64,000 nucleotides of DNA, taken from positions 248,001-312,000 of the forward strand of contig RCSZ01000004.1 of NCBI GenBank assembly GCA_014898425.1, in the 5' to 3' direction. The DNA comes from Botryotinia globosa. Lineage: Eukaryota > Ascomycota > Leotiomycetes > Helotiales > Sclerotiniaceae. Every line of letters starts with the position of its first letter. Position 1 is the stretch's first letter. Shown here in pieces: positions 24,503 through 36,607 of the stretch. Made by a program: the position numbers and the translations under genes. Under the pieces are notes generated by a model, which was given only the letters and a program-made list of their open reading frames with translations, searched no databases and was not told where the DNA came from.

Positions 24503-25044
24503 GTTATGATTGGGTATCTACCTCGTCTCAACAGATGGGTTATGATGGAGGTATGGGTGAAATTCAATCGACGGTGTTGAGGATGTCGAATCGCTTTTTC
24601 CCCACCCGTAATCAGTGTCAATGTGTAATGTTCATCCAAAGATTTCCCGGATCCGTACAATAATTTCTGCTGAAGGTTGAATATATTTACCAGAAATCAA
24701 ATGAGATTTGATGGCGACAGGTATAATTAATTGAAAAGAAAGCCTTTTTATTTTCCGCCGATGTGTGGTTGACGTGGTGGATGGTGGATGATGTTGTTAT
24801 ACGATTTCTCGAATTCTTTTGAAGATGTGGGAGGAAATGGAATTGGGGGAATTGTGAGATGAGATTCTCAAGGACCACCGTATCGAAAGTCTGGAGCTAA
24901 AATTGGTTGTGGTCGTAGTTGATCAATTTTTGACTGCCCAGTGATTTTAGCCCGAAACCTTTTTCTCCCTTTCCTTTCTTGACCGATCCTCCGATCCTCA
25001 GCCTCGATGCCACCACTCTTTACAATTGTTCAACTGACTGATGG

Positions 25045-25195
25045 ATTGACTGGTGGACTGGTGGACTGGTAGACTGGTAGACTGGTAGACTGGTAGACTG
25101 GTAGACTGGTAGACTGGTAGACTGGTAGACTGGTAGACTGGTAGACTGGTAGACTGATAGACTGAAAGACTGATAGACTGATAGACTGATAGACT
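25045..25195. repeat. GACTGGTA octamer minisatellite
   Basis: About 18 octamer units, mainly GACTGGTA with GACTGATA variants towards the right end. It is open in more than one frame, which explains long but meaningless Gln/Ser/Val frames. Confidence 0.95.
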
Positions 25196-26368
25196 GTACC
25201 GGCAAGGCAAGTTCATCGATGCTCAACTATGTTGTCCGAGAGAGATTCCTTACGGCTGTAATTAATGTCGCTGAAAGGGTAAACTGAAAGCAGACAATTG
25301 TAATGGCAAGAAAGATTAATTCATGGATTCGGATCGAAGATCGAAGATCGAGTTGAAAGGGAAGGAGGGAAGAGAAAGGATTTGATTTCCTGTTTTCAAA
25401 TGAGTCGTGAAATCGTCTTTGCTGTCTTTGCTTTAAGTTGTTTAACAAGGTTTTAATGAGTCGAGGAAAAGGCTACCCTTTGACTAATGATAGTAGATTA
25501 GTTCGCCCTTTCTTGGTGGTGTACGGTAGAGATCGTAGTATACTATAACATGCGGTGGGCGGTTAGTTTTCACAACAGGCGGTTAGAGGATTGAAGATGG
25601 ATGTGTGTGTGTGTGTATGTGTGTGTGTGTGTGCGTATATCATAAATATTGATTAGGATTATGATTATGATTTTGATTTTGTTGTGGTGTTGTGCTGTGC
25701 TGTGTTGCGTTATGTCGTATTGTATTGTTTCGTACCAAGGTTTCAAGGTTTAAGCTGGGGAAGGACTCCCAGAATCAAAAGCTTCATAAGTTGGGTACTC
25801 ACTCTGCAGGAGTAGAATGAGTGAAGATATAAATCCAAACAAATATCACATACCTTTCTTTCTGTCCACATGTGAATGGAAACAATATCCAAGAGACGAT
25901 ATTGATGAAAATGAAGGGGGAAATTTGTTCAAGAATCAATCACCTGATGGGAGAGGAGATTATGGAATGAGATGGTTCCTGTGGTCAACACTACAAGTAT
26001 TAATTAGTAAATCAAGTCAGAGTACGAGGCAAAACGACTCAAACCAAGGGTTTTAAAGCCACCCACCCACCACCATTTAGTCGAGAAAAAGGAGGTTATT
26101 GATAAGATAGATGTAAGACTTACTCAAGTTGGAGGGTTGTTCGTTCCTTGGTTTGCTTGCCTACTTGCTTGCCTGCTTGCTTGCTTCCTTGATTGATTAT
26201 TCAAACATCCTATTGATGGTTGTGACCTGGAGACAATCATTTCATAAAGTCTTTCTGATACTGATACTGATACTGATACTTGACAGGTATATCTCCTCGT
26301 GATGTACAACTGTACATACATACCTAGGTTTGTATGGTATGCTGTGAATTCATGACCCATATACAGGA

Positions 26369-26450
26369 AGAGACTTGCGTAGAGACTTGCCTAGATACTT
26401 GCGTAGATACTTGCGTAGATACTTGCCTAGAGACTTGCGTAGATACTTGC
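26369..26450. repeat. 12-bp minisatellite AGATACTTGCGT
   Basis: Seven to eight 12-bp units alternate AGA(T/G)ACTTGC(G/C)(T/C). Its 12-bp length keeps a frame open (repeating Cys-Val/Leu-Asp/Glu-Thr), but no flanking coding signal supports a protein. Confidence 0.85.
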
Positions 26451-26799
26451 ATACCTAGGTACCTTCATTCAACACGTCAATACCTACCGACCTATCCACC
26501 TGGGTATCCTACCTAGGTACCCAATATCCGGAATAACACATCGGCTTTTGGGAAAGATGATAACCAAGAATATGACCGAGTGCTACTACCTAGATCTCAA
26601 GCCAAGTACCAGTTGAGTTGGTAAGAGAAGGCGTCTTTCCAGATGAGAAGATGAAGATGTAGAATATCATGCTCTGATATGTTGTAGACGTCGATATACA
26701 TATACTCAACAAAAAAAGAAGACTTGGAAATTTTCAATCCAAGACGCGTTTGTTCGCGCGTTCAACCTTCCCAACTTCCTCTCCAGACATTTTCATAGG

Positions 26800-26873
26800 T
26801 GATAGGTCAAAGGTCATAGGTGATAGGTCAAAGGTCAAAGGTCAAAGGTCATAGGTCAAAGGTCATAGGTCAC
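26800..26873. repeat. AGGTCAA/AGGTCAT heptamer array
   Basis: Ten tandem heptamers of the form AGGT(C/G)A(A/T). AGGTCA is also the half-site of nuclear-receptor-type DNA-binding proteins, but that is almost certainly a coincidence in a fungus. Confidence 0.85.
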
Positions 26874-28294
26874 CTGTTCAAAAAACTGGTTGGCTACGAA
26901 AGAAGAAGAGGGATTACCTTATCCAGCATTGATTGATAGATGGATACCTAGTAGCCTTGTGAATGAGGCTTGTGAATGAGGCTTGTGAATGTATGTGATA
27001 TGTACTGTACAGTACGGGCACGGGATATCCGAGTATTCCGTCTTTACAGAGCGAGAGAGCGAGAAGTCTTGAACTTTCTTCCAAGGAGTAATTACGGTGT
27101 AGACAATGGTGACAAGGCTAGATAGATTTGAAGAGATCCTTGATGTAATGGAAGAGGCATATATTTACTTTACTCACTTACATAGGTACAGTAATGCTCT
27201 CGTACTCACTCCCACTCCCTCACGGTGCCTCACGAGTCACCCTCGCCCTCACCTCCACCCCCATCCAGAAATGGATGACTCCTATACATCCAAATTCAAG
27301 ATCCAGACCCGTTCCACACCTTGCTGCGTAATACAACCCAGCAGAAAAGCCCGTCCTTCGTAGAATAGATGAAGAACTTCTCCGATACCGGTTTGGGGGA
27401 ACAATGCTGAGCTCCCCCGCAAACACTTTAAATCTTAGAATTCTCCACCCAATCCACTGTTTTCAAGAGTCACAAGTTCACAACGTCAACATAGCCTGCA
27501 GGAATTCGTTGGACTATGGATCTCCAACTTCAAAGGAAGATCCCCATGTCAGATACTTATCCTCCTTTGGTGTTATACAATGTTCGGCGAAGATTTTCGA
27601 TGATTCTTGGGTGGGAAACGTGGCCATGAAGCCAAAGTTACAGCAACTTCAATTCTTGCTTCCATGGAGAGTTTCCCCTGGTTTCTGTCTGGTGGTCTGC
27701 TACGGAGAGCTTATCAAAGACATTTAACATGCTGATGTACATGTACAAAAGCAAAAGCAAGAGCAAAAGGAATCCCAGGTAGATATACAAGCGACAACCG
27801 ACACTTATCACTCGTTACCCATTACCCGAGTCATATGATATGGGCGTATGGGCGTATGGGCGAATGGATGTAGTAAAACAGTGAATGGCAACACGGCAAA
27901 TCTCAAGAATATCCTCCTCACTACGATAATCAAAAGAAAGATGACTCTTCACTTCCTCGGCTTCAATTAATTCGATGCACATAGGTACCTCCAAATTCAA
28001 TTGCGGGGACAAACAACCTCGTCCCTTGTCCACTTCTGCAGTAGGTGTCCGATCAATCACTACCTATCTCAGTCCGGAGTATGCACGCACGCACGCACGC
28101 ACGGTAGGTAAGCTTTGGTTTTGGTTGATTCAAAAGCAGCTCAATATCTCTTTTGATATTTCCTTTTGATTGTTTTCTCGTGCTTCTTATTATACTCTTA
28201 CGCACCCTTACATTTTGCCTTCTGGGGTAATATAAAGGTGTCCTGTTAATCGAGTTTGGCCTGTCGGCAGTAGTCAAGGGAAAGGAGTATCAAA

Positions 28295-30118
28295 ATGGGT
28301 TTATTTGGATCGAAAAGTAGTAAGTGCCAACTTGTTCCTTGCTAATCATTCATATCATCACCATCGTTATCCATCACAATACCTACCTAGGTAGCTTTCA
28401 GAGCTCCAGTATAGAAAACAGACTCTTTCTTTTGCCTGGATATCTGATTGATCACGTGATCCACCGAGGATACAATACCATATCTCAGCTCAGCTCAGCT
28501 CAGCCCAACCCCAGAATTTTACGTTTTCCGAGATGAATCTAACTCGATCCAGAAGAAACGGGATCTTCCCCTCAACCATCATTATCGGAGGATCAAGAAG
28601 CCGCCTATAAGGGAAACAATAGCTATGTACCAGATATTCCATCGGCGGAGGGTCAACCAGAATTCGATGAATTGCACGTGGTGTGTCCCCCGCATACAAC
28701 GGAGGCAAAGCTTATGCGAAAAATCGATTTACGTGTGATCCCATTTTTGTAAGTAAAGTTTGCTATGTATCTCGAATTTCCATTCTGACTGTCATAGATG
28801 TATCTTGTATCTTTTGGCCTTTTTGGACAGAGTTAATATTGCCAATGCCAAATCTTTCAAACTCTCAACCGATTTGAAATTGACCGGCACACAATATAAC
28901 ACCGCCTTGACCATCTTCTTCGTACCATATGTCTTCTTCGAGATTCCATCCAACATCCTCATGAAACGTCTAAATCCAAATATTTGGCTTTCGTCTCTCA
29001 TGTTCCTGTTTGGTCTCGTAAGCATTTGTCAAGGACTCGTACAGAATTTCTCCGGTCTCCTCGCAACCCGCTTCTTTCTCGGTCTATGCGAAGCCGGTAT
29101 GTTTCCAGGTTGTTTCTACCTCATCGGCATGTGGTACAAACGATCTGAAGCTCAACGTCGCTACTCCTTCTTCTTCAGTAGTACCACGTTAGCTGGAGCA
29201 TTCGGTGGTCTTCTCGCTTCTGGTATTGGAAAAATGGATGGATTGAGAGGATACTCTGGCTGGCGTTGGATTTTCATCATTGAAGGAGTCCTTACCTGTG
29301 TTGTCGCTCTATCATTCTTCTTCCTCATTCCTTCATTCCCTGAAGATGCAAAATGGCTTACTCCAGACGAAAGAGCATACGTAAAAGCCCGTCTCCAAGT
29401 AGACCAAGGAAGAAGCGCAGCAGAGCGTAAAATTACTTTCAGAGATGCATGCAGGGTCTTCAAAGACTACAAAGTCATTCTCGGAGGCTTCATGTATTTC
29501 GGTATGATCATCCCAGCCTACGGATACGCATTTTTCGCCCCGGGTATCATCTCCACCTACGGCTACTCCCCAATCCAAACACAACTCCACAGTGTTCCTC
29601 CATGGGCGTGCGCATTCGCATTCGCAATGTGCATTGCTTTCGCATCAGATTTCACACGTCATCGATTCGCATTCACCATCGCGCCGATTTGCGTCGCAAT
29701 CACCGGTTTCGCTATCCTTCTCACCGTTCACGATAATACAAAACTTCAATACGCAGCGCTGTTCCTCGTCGCTATGGGTGCATACTCGGCCATGCCAGTT
29801 ATAGTCTGTTGGTTCAACATGAATCTCGGCGGTCATCACCGTCGCAGCGTGGGTACGGCCTGGCAAGTCGGATTCGGTAACATAGGAGGAATTATCGCTA
29901 CCTATGCTTTCCTAGCGAAAGATGCCCCCGAGTATAGAACCGGATATGGAATCTGTTTGGGCTTTTTGTGTTTGAGCGCGATGTCGTGTTTGCTTTATTT
30001 CATAGCCGTCATGTTTGAAAATCGCCAGAGGGATAGAAGACCCAGGGATTTGGGTCTCACGGAGTATGAGAAGACGGAGTTGGGAGATTTGAGCCCTGAT
30101 TATAGGTATTTATTGTAA
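28295..30118 (+). CDS. MFS permease of the anion:cation symporter (Dal5/TNA1-like) family
   Basis: Plasma-membrane proton-coupled transporter related to fungal allantoate and nicotinate permeases. Its substrate cannot be told from sequence. Three exons: 28295-28319, 28553-28748 and 28798-30118, giving 513 aa. The tiny first exon encodes only MGLFGSKS plus one base. Intron 1 is 233 nt with a GTAAGT donor and a CTAAC branch 10 nt before its acceptor. It must be removed because a stop lies in the frame just upstream of exon 2. Exon 2 ends with the typical LMRKIDLRVIPFL, and exon 3 begins CILYLLAFLDRVNIANAKSF, the first transmembrane helix of this family. The signature FLGLCEAGMFPGCFYLIGMWY and the cytosolic loop DAKWLTPDERAY follow, and about 12 hydrophobic segments are present. 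Start and introns were chosen by frame continuity. Confidence 0.88.
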
Positions 30119-31120
30119 GGGGGCTGTTGGACAGTCACGACGATGTTGATGAGGATGCAGACATGCAAATGAGGTCGAAAATAAGAACGCGGATTAATGC
30201 GCAATGTAATGAATTGAGAGGATATGATATAACAGTATACGAATCGGCATGTATAGCACAGAACGATCGATACCAAAAGTTAATGACTGGGAAAACTTGA
30301 GTTTAGTTTAGTATGAGGGGGGAGGGTATCTAGTTGATTATGGGTTCATGATTAATGAATTGAACATGACATGTATGATTTATATTGAATCTCGCATGCA
30401 CATCAAGTGATTCGTTTCTCCTTGGCTTTTTTTCTCTTTCGAAAAAATGGGGGGTGAGAAAGGGGGCTTTTACATTGACATCCGCTTCTCCCACATTTGT
30501 AGATATAGCTCTGGGTCCTCGGAGCCCTCGAAGTTTGGGACACCAGTGAGTGCATGGATTGACGGGACACTTAGCAACTTTCCAGATTTTTCATGAAAAT
30601 TCATTCTTGAATTGTTTGATATCAGAATCTGCATTTTGATTGTCCTATCTCTAGTTGAGATTGTAGTGATTCCTGGGATATCTGATTTGATATATCGAAA
30701 GATCATGATATTCATAAGTTTGTTTTTGTATGGTCCGGTGAGTTTGTACACTCACTGATCTGATAGGATTGGAGAGAGATGGGAGAGGGTGTGGATGGAT
30801 GATGGAGGATGGAGGAAGGGGGAAGATGAAAGAGAGAAGGGTGCCGAGGAGAAGGATATTGAGTACATAGAAAAGGTATCCCAAACGCGTCTTTACGCGT
30901 CGTGACCAACTTGAGAAGTCGAAGTGAATTTCTATGTTTGAAAAGATCAGACGAGATAGGGGGGTCCAATGGATTCTCGCTTCCTCTTTAGCGTGTAAGA
31001 TCCAGGATTCAAACAAAAGTTTCTGGATCTCGATTTTAGCACCGATTTTTTGCATTTTGCTAATTACGAAACACGCGCCAAGGTATCATTCGAGTTCTCA
31101 AGCAACAATATCTACATAAA
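30119..31120. other. Intergenic region, MFS permease to family A gene
   Basis: I see no confident gene. On the minus strand, 30470-30610 encodes a coding-like stretch ending LTGVPNFEGSEDPELYLQMW and a few residues more before a stop, without a recognisable start or family. It may be a relic. The rest is 3' flank of the permease and promoter of the gene at 31121. Confidence 0.45.
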
Positions 31121-32391
31121 ATGGCGGGAAAGAAGACGGAGGCAAAAGACAAGGACATAAAGATTCAGGAAACAAAGGATGCGCGGAGGGGGAAAACTGG
31201 CAAGAAGAAGGCACCAAGAACGAGAAATTCCTCACCTCCACCATTGCTGCCACGAGCAATCCCAAAGCCCGATGATGGAGATATCTATAAAATCTGTGTA
31301 ATGTTCCTGCCACAGATGCAGAGAATTGTCGAAACCGGAATCGTTCCTTGCGACGGGATCGTTCAGCAAACCCTACGTGGGTTCTTATGCGGAAACGGTA
31401 TAGTACCTGTACTTAGAGAATTGGCCTCGAAAGACGATTCTGAGCCAGGCGAAAGACCTCATCCAAAGGATACTGGATGTACGAAACTCACAACTGCTCT
31501 TGTTGAGCTTTTCAACGAGAGTGCGCTTCTGGGAGAGGGAATGGACTTTTGCCACAGTCTTCGAGATCCAGAAAAAGAGAAAGCTATGCGCATTGAATTT
31601 ATTCCAGGGTGAGTTCAAAATAGCTTGTGGTTTTCAAGCATGACACAAAAATCTACTGGAAAGAACTGACACTTGAGTTCAGCAGCAGTCATGTACCGGT
31701 TCAACTGCCGTTAAAAGAGAGAGATGTTTTCTTTATGGAGAGCCACGAGACAGATGATCGGCCATATCTCATGCAGGATGATTTTCCAGATCACATCAGA
31801 ATTCCGGAAGATGTCTTACTTAGGGCTTGTCCTTTTATACGCTCAGCATTCGGTGCGAAGGATATCGGCAAATTCGGCGACCCTGATGATACTTGCTTGT
31901 ACGACCCTGCGTACACATCGAATCGAAAGAGATGCATTCGTCAAACCAAACTCGTATATATTGCTGATCTAATTGCTTCATCGTATGGGCGTACCGCACA
32001 GCATTACCATTCCTTGAGCGAGTTAGAACAAATCGATAGCTGGCCAAAAGAGAAATTGTGGAAGCACACTAAATCGTGGGTTATGTTTTTAAGAAGGAAC
32101 GACTTCAGTGAGCGCATATCCTCCAATGACGAGCTCGATGAACTCTGTATGCTTGCTGCCTTTTTGGGGGCTAGAAACAATGCAACCACCGCTTTGAGAA
32201 ACCAGTACCAGGCTCAGAAGGAGAGGTTAATCAGAGAGAAGACGCATCCGAGACCTGCATTGCTACCACACATAGAGCCTGAAAGAAAGAAATTGTCCCC
32301 TGAGAGAGTTGTTCGACAGAGCGACTACATCACGAATGAACCATGTAATGATATGGTCGGTACTACCGGTTGGCGCAGTCGAGATGACTGA
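31121..32391 (+). CDS. Family A protein of unknown function (copy 1)
   Basis: I do not recognise a named domain. Exons 31121-31608 and 31683-32391 join across a 74-nt intron (GTGAGT donor, phase 2), giving 398 aa. A Lys-rich N-terminus (about 1-40) precedes a helical segment (ICVMFLPQMQRIVETG). After the intron a conserved core runs from DVFFMESHE through CPFIRSAFG, FGDPDDTCLYDP and KLVYIADLI to ELCMLAAFLGAR. The extreme C-terminus is GWRSRDD. The same landmarks in the same order occur in the gene at 61850-63363, with the first intron at the matching place and phase. The acceptor is a tandem CAGCAG, so two products differing by one Ser are possible. Probably a lineage-restricted fungal protein. 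Confidence 0.7.
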
Positions 32392-33833
32392 GTTTCTGAT
32401 TCCTGCTGGGTTATCTCATTGATTTAGACTATGCTGACATTATGATGTCAAGTTTGGGGCTTGGTACTTCGGATTTCTTGCATGATAAGTCAGTTCAGCA
32501 GCTGGCGTAAAAAGGCTCGTTAGGTCTACGGTTTGGTCAAGACATTAGGGACTCAAAGTTGAATGTCGCGTTCGGTTCAATTTGGGCATGCGAAAGATTC
32601 AAATGACTCAGGGACATTGTGGGGAGTTCGATACTTCGTGGGGCGTTGGGGCATAAAGAGGATTCAAGATACCAAAGATTGCTGGAAGGATTTAATGTTG
32701 GCTCGTCTTTGATATATGGATAAGTGGATTTAGAATGCCCAATCTCAATTCAAGCAATGAAAGGACTGTAAAGCTTCATGTATTCTTAAGAAGTATCGGG
32801 ATGTCTAGTTTTGATGAGGCATTGAAAAGCAGCGGTAGGGGTCGAACCAATGCTTCCTCGATCACAGATATCAGAATAAAAGAGACCAAAGTTTATGTCA
32901 CCTCAAGTATCCTGAATAACGGCGAACTCTCAGATGAAGTGTTGATCTTAAGAGGAAAAGCGATAGCTTTAGAGTAAACCCACTTTCATGTCAGCCCTGC
33001 TTCGTCGCTATTGCTCGACCCACCGTTTTTATCGATAGCTTCGGGTAATCATGGAGACAACCGTGCAGTGAGAGCAACGATAAATCCAAGTAGTATCATA
33101 CCCATATGCGACCTAATCTCCAGTAAGATCTCTTGTATGAGATATTCCTCAAGATGGCGAGGAGTGCGAGGATGGCAGGTCGTTCTGATAATGGATACGA
33201 TTTCGAATAATGGGCTCCCGTGATTGGTGGAGTCGTCCTGCTTTGTCAGCCCCGCTGTGAACCTGCATGATCTGTGCCTCTTTTATTTCGTGCCTTGCAG
33301 ATTTCTTCAAGTTTTCTGCTGTTTTTCTGCTGAATCCTGTACTTTTAATTGATATTTACTCCTTACGATAGGTCAATGTACCATCAAGCCGCTCTCAATC
33401 ATTTTACCCCTAGTGCGCATCCGGTCAGTGTTCAATACTCCATGTCTACATGGTTGGCACCACCAAACTTCGGATCACTCCGCCGACCCCTACGGTGTTT
33501 ATTTCCAGCTAATGGGATGTCTGCGTTTCTCCGTTGAAGAAGACTTATATCTACAATCATAATAGTGCCTTAACCTACCTCGTATCTGGTACTCGGTAAG
33601 GAGCGGGGCTGGAAAATCTTGCTGCGTCTTACTCCTCCCACTCTACAGTCAATTTTCATGCACGAATTTCGCTGTCATGGGTATTTCGGTTGCGTTGCTG
33701 TTAATCGCGCAGGGGCAGCAAGGCTGCCTAGAATTTCTTCAAGTACTTAAGGAGATGAACCCATTGCAAATACCATCTGTAGTTTTCTCTTCCTTCGCTC
33801 ACATCAGTTATTCATTCATAGTTGAATTACAAT
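32392..33833. other. Intergenic region, family A copy 1 to secreted protein
   Basis: No gene is supported with confidence. An ATG-initiated 80-codon frame at 32735-32977 (MPNLNSSNERTVKLHVF...) has no recognisable domain and no flanking splice evidence. The final 200 bp should hold the promoter of the secreted protein at 33834. Confidence 0.5.
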
Positions 33834-34799
33834 ATGTTGTTCTCTGCAGCCTCAATTTTACTCCTCACATCACCCGCTCTCGGGCAGACCCTCAATGCCT
33901 GGAGACAAACCGTCTACGGAGAAGGATGCTGCAGTTACGCGGTAGATGGGAATGTAACAACTGCCGATGAAATTGACTCTTTGCCAAAACGTCTTCCTCT
34001 CCTATTCAATTTCATAGCCAACTACATCGGTTTTTACGTTCAGTCCTCCGGTGATTACATTACCGATTACTATGTTGAAGCTTATGAGCCAACGACGGGC
34101 AAAGACGTTATTGTTGGAAAGGTTTCCGGCGCTACCTCTAACTTTACCGTTGTCAATTTCTACAACTCTGCTGGCGCAGCTGGAATCTCCACAGACACGA
34201 TGTTTTTTTATATCACTGGAGTATCTGGCGGAAACAGTACTGCATTTGTCAATGAGATATATCCCATCTACTCAGGCGATACCATTGTATACCCCTCTGG
34301 ACAATCCGCTCAACCGTCTCCAACCCAAACCAGAACTGCAATCCCAACACCAACTTCAACCGTTTTCCCCACACCCACAGCTCCAGGTATAACCCTCAAC
34401 GCCTGGCCCACCATCTCCGCCACGAAGCCTTTTGTCCAGGACGCTGCATCCTCGTACGTCGATGGAAATCCATCTACTGGCTTAGTCTCGTCACGTTATT
34501 TCCTTCTTTTCAATACTGCAAGTACATACGAAGGATTCTACATCTTATCTCAATCTCCCAACTACATCACCGACTATTACGTCACGGCACAAAACCCTAT
34601 CACATATGCGGATGTTGAAGTCTGTCGCGTCACGAATGCCACGTCAAATTTCACGCTTTGTGCATTTGTGGATGAGGATGGGAAGGCAGGGTTTAGGAGT
34701 GAGACGATCTTTATCTATCAGGATGGTGTGGTGCAAGGGAAGCTTAATGATGTTTATCCTATTTGGCCGGGTGATGTGATTGTGGACCCTAATGCTTGA
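33834..34799 (+). CDS. Secreted protein with two tandem repeat domains, function unknown
   Basis: Single-exon frame of 321 aa. I start it at the ATG at 33834 because this gives a clean signal peptide (residues 1-17, MLFSAASILLLTSPALG) directly before the first repeat. Two homologous domains follow: residues 19-154 and 187-321. Both begin TLNAW and share a VDGN segment, LLFN, GFY, YITDYYV, ATSNFT and a (E/D)(I/V)YPI(Y/W) closing segment. A Pro/Thr linker (about 157-184) separates them, as in secreted modular fungal proteins. Several N-x-S/T sites are present. Domain 1 has an extra Cys-Cys pair (residues 32-33). Extracellular location is inferred from the signal and linker. It could be a cell-surface binding protein or an effector candidate; I recognise no catalytic motif. 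Confidence 0.75.
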   Translation: MLFSAASILLLTSPALGQTLNAWRQTVYGEGCCSYAVDGNVTTADEIDSLPKRLPLLFNFIANYIGFYVQSSGDYITDYYVEAYEPTTGKDVIVGKVSGATSNFTVVNFYNSAGAAGISTDTMFFYITGVSGGNSTAFVNEIYPIYSGDTIVYPSGQSAQPSPTQTRTAIPTPTSTVFPTPTAPGITLNAWPTISATKPFVQDAASSYVDGNPSTGLVSSRYFLLFNTASTYEGFYILSQSPNYITDYYVTAQNPITYADVEVCRVTNATSNFTLCAFVDEDGKAGFRSETIFIYQDGVVQGKLNDVYPIWPGDVIVDPNA

Positions 34800-36190
34800 T
34801 TTCGAAAGGATTTATGATTTGATAATGTTAATGGGTATGTTTTTGTGCGGAAAGGGGCTGATTGAAAGGCTTTCAGAAATTTCTTGGAGGGAGGGTGTCT
34901 GTTAAAGACTTAGATATGTTAGGGCCATATGAAGTGATGAATAATGTCAGCTATTAAGAGTACACTGAACCCCTCGCGTTTCCTACATATCAGTATATCC
35001 CACAATCCGAACTTCCATCGTGCTTCAAATACCAATTAGTCTTCACAAGTCTCACAATTCGGGTGAACGAATCAATCAGAATTCTAAGCTCTTTCATCTC
35101 CCACCGGTGATCCAATTCTATATAGCCATAAAATCACACGCCGATCTCCGCGTCAAGCACCGGCTGAAGCTCAAACCTCTCTTTCCTCAAAGTTCCACTG
35201 ATGTTCCAAGCCATTTTATAAAAATAAGTTTTAACATGATGAGAGATAGACTCAAAATCATCTGATAACCTCGCATGAACCATTATTTATGATAAAGCAT
35301 GTATATCAGGAGTGAATCCAAATTCAGTAAACTTTTATCCTCATTCCATAACTGCAACCCACTGAATTTGTCCCGCGTTCCTCATTCCCGATTCCTCACT
35401 TCTCCCTAAACGTGTATATCTACCTCTCACTTATAAACCGATCGATCTCCCAATAGTTACTAAATCATTCCCAGGGAAATTGTTCGTAGACTTGGATGTA
35501 AGACATTTATGCAGAGCAGGAAAATTAACATTTTCCTTCATATCCAGAATCTTTGAACGGTATCGAAAATAATCATCGGCTAGAATCTTGAAAAATGTGT
35601 GCAGGCAGATCTTCAAGTTTAGCCTTGAGAGGAGTGAGGGCGTAGGTAAGGATCAGGGTGGCACTGGTTTGCGTGACGACTCGGTCTCTATCAGATGTGG
35701 ATATTATTTTCCGTAAAACAAAGCATTCAGTGTGCTTCCAATTTATATACTCCTGCTTCCTTGCGCAATTCTTCTCTCATTGTCGTTCAAAAAAGAGTTC
35801 GGCGCCTTTCACAAAGAGCCAGAGATTGAAGCTAACTACGAATGTGTCCAGATTGTCCAAATGAATGTATATTAAGAGCATTTGAGGGGTCTAACTGTTC
35901 CTATTGATGACATAACATAACAACGCATGGTTAGGTATGCTGATAGAGTGGGTAGATAGGGTTTATAATAGGGAAAAGACAAGATGAGCCGCATGAACTT
36001 AAACTATGGGAGATTCGAAACACTATATGATTCTCTTTCCATCACTCAATAATTAAAGGTCTTGTATGAATGCGCATAATAGAAAGAAACAAAGTGTAAT
36101 GACTGAATCCCACATACAAAGCTCACATGACGTTGTGCGCAGCTCGCCAAATTATATTAGTACCAGTATTCACTCGGCTAGCAAATCTAC
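34800..36190. other. Intergenic region between secreted protein and repeated RNA-like units
   Basis: No gene is supported. Frames are short and most lack ATG starts; the sequence is moderately AT-rich without a clear repeat. Confidence 0.5.
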
Positions 36191-36385
36191 TATAAGTATT
36201 TTAAGTGGGCAAATGTCTACAACAAAAATCCACGGTGGGTGGTTCGGTGGTTGAAGCCATCGCTCCGAGAAGCAAAACCTTGTTAGAATCAGAGATAATA
36301 GCTGTCATGAGTGAGCGGCCCACGGAATGCGCTTGTTAGAATCAGAGATAATAGCTGTCATGAGACATTCCACGGATTCTTTTTG
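36191..36385 (+). ncRNA. Candidate structured RNA unit, copy 1
   Basis: A TATA-like stretch (CTATAAGTATTTTAAG, from about 36189) is followed about 45 bp later by CCACGGTGGGTGG (36230-36242). Two copies of a 24-nt core then occur at 36283-36306 and 36336-36359, exactly 53 nt apart. The second core is enclosed by GGAATG (36324-36329) and CATTCC (36366-36371), which can pair. A run of five T begins about 36380, suitable as a Pol III terminator. No open frame explains this organisation. Strand and limits are inferred from the TATA-to-T-run direction. No known RNA family is recognised. Confidence 0.4.
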
Positions 36386-36607
36386 ATGTTTTTTATATTT
36401 TACTTTTTGTGGGTCTTATTTTTTGTTGTGGCTTTCCTGTAGCTTCACTGGACGACAACGTGCGCGACGACAGGTTTTTGGACTTCGCGCTCTTTTCATC
36501 ATATTTAACTTTTTGACGGGCGGAGAGATGACCCGTAACCACACACGAAGGTTTTCAGACTGTTGAAGATTAGGGATATGGCTATTCAATCCTCCAATAA
36601 GCACATG

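Larger units (their letters stand above)
24503..28294. other. Repeat-rich intergenic region between F-box gene and MFS permease
   Basis: These 3.8 kb hold no gene I can support. The short frames lack family features and run through repeats. Contents include a GACTGGTA minisatellite (25045-25195), a GT tract (about 25599-25634), a TGATAC tract (about 26255-26280), a 12-bp AGATACTTGCGT-like tandem (about 26369-26450), an AGGTCAA/AGGTCAT heptamer array (about 26800-26873) and an ACGC tract (about 28082-28102). Palindromic TACCTAGGTA sites occur at about 26452 and 26509. Confidence 0.55.

Noticed and set aside
24998..25226. Gln/Ser/Val-rich minus-strand frames
   Set aside because: They read the octamer minisatellite in two frames; no start context or flanking homology.
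26334..26516. Plus-strand frame with repeated Cys/Asp/Thr units
   Set aside because: It is generated by the 12-bp minisatellite, whose length keeps the frame open.
36231..36270. tRNA-like reading of the start of the 36.2-kb units
   Set aside because: A weak A-box-like stretch exists, but there is no B box, no cloverleaf and no acceptor stem.
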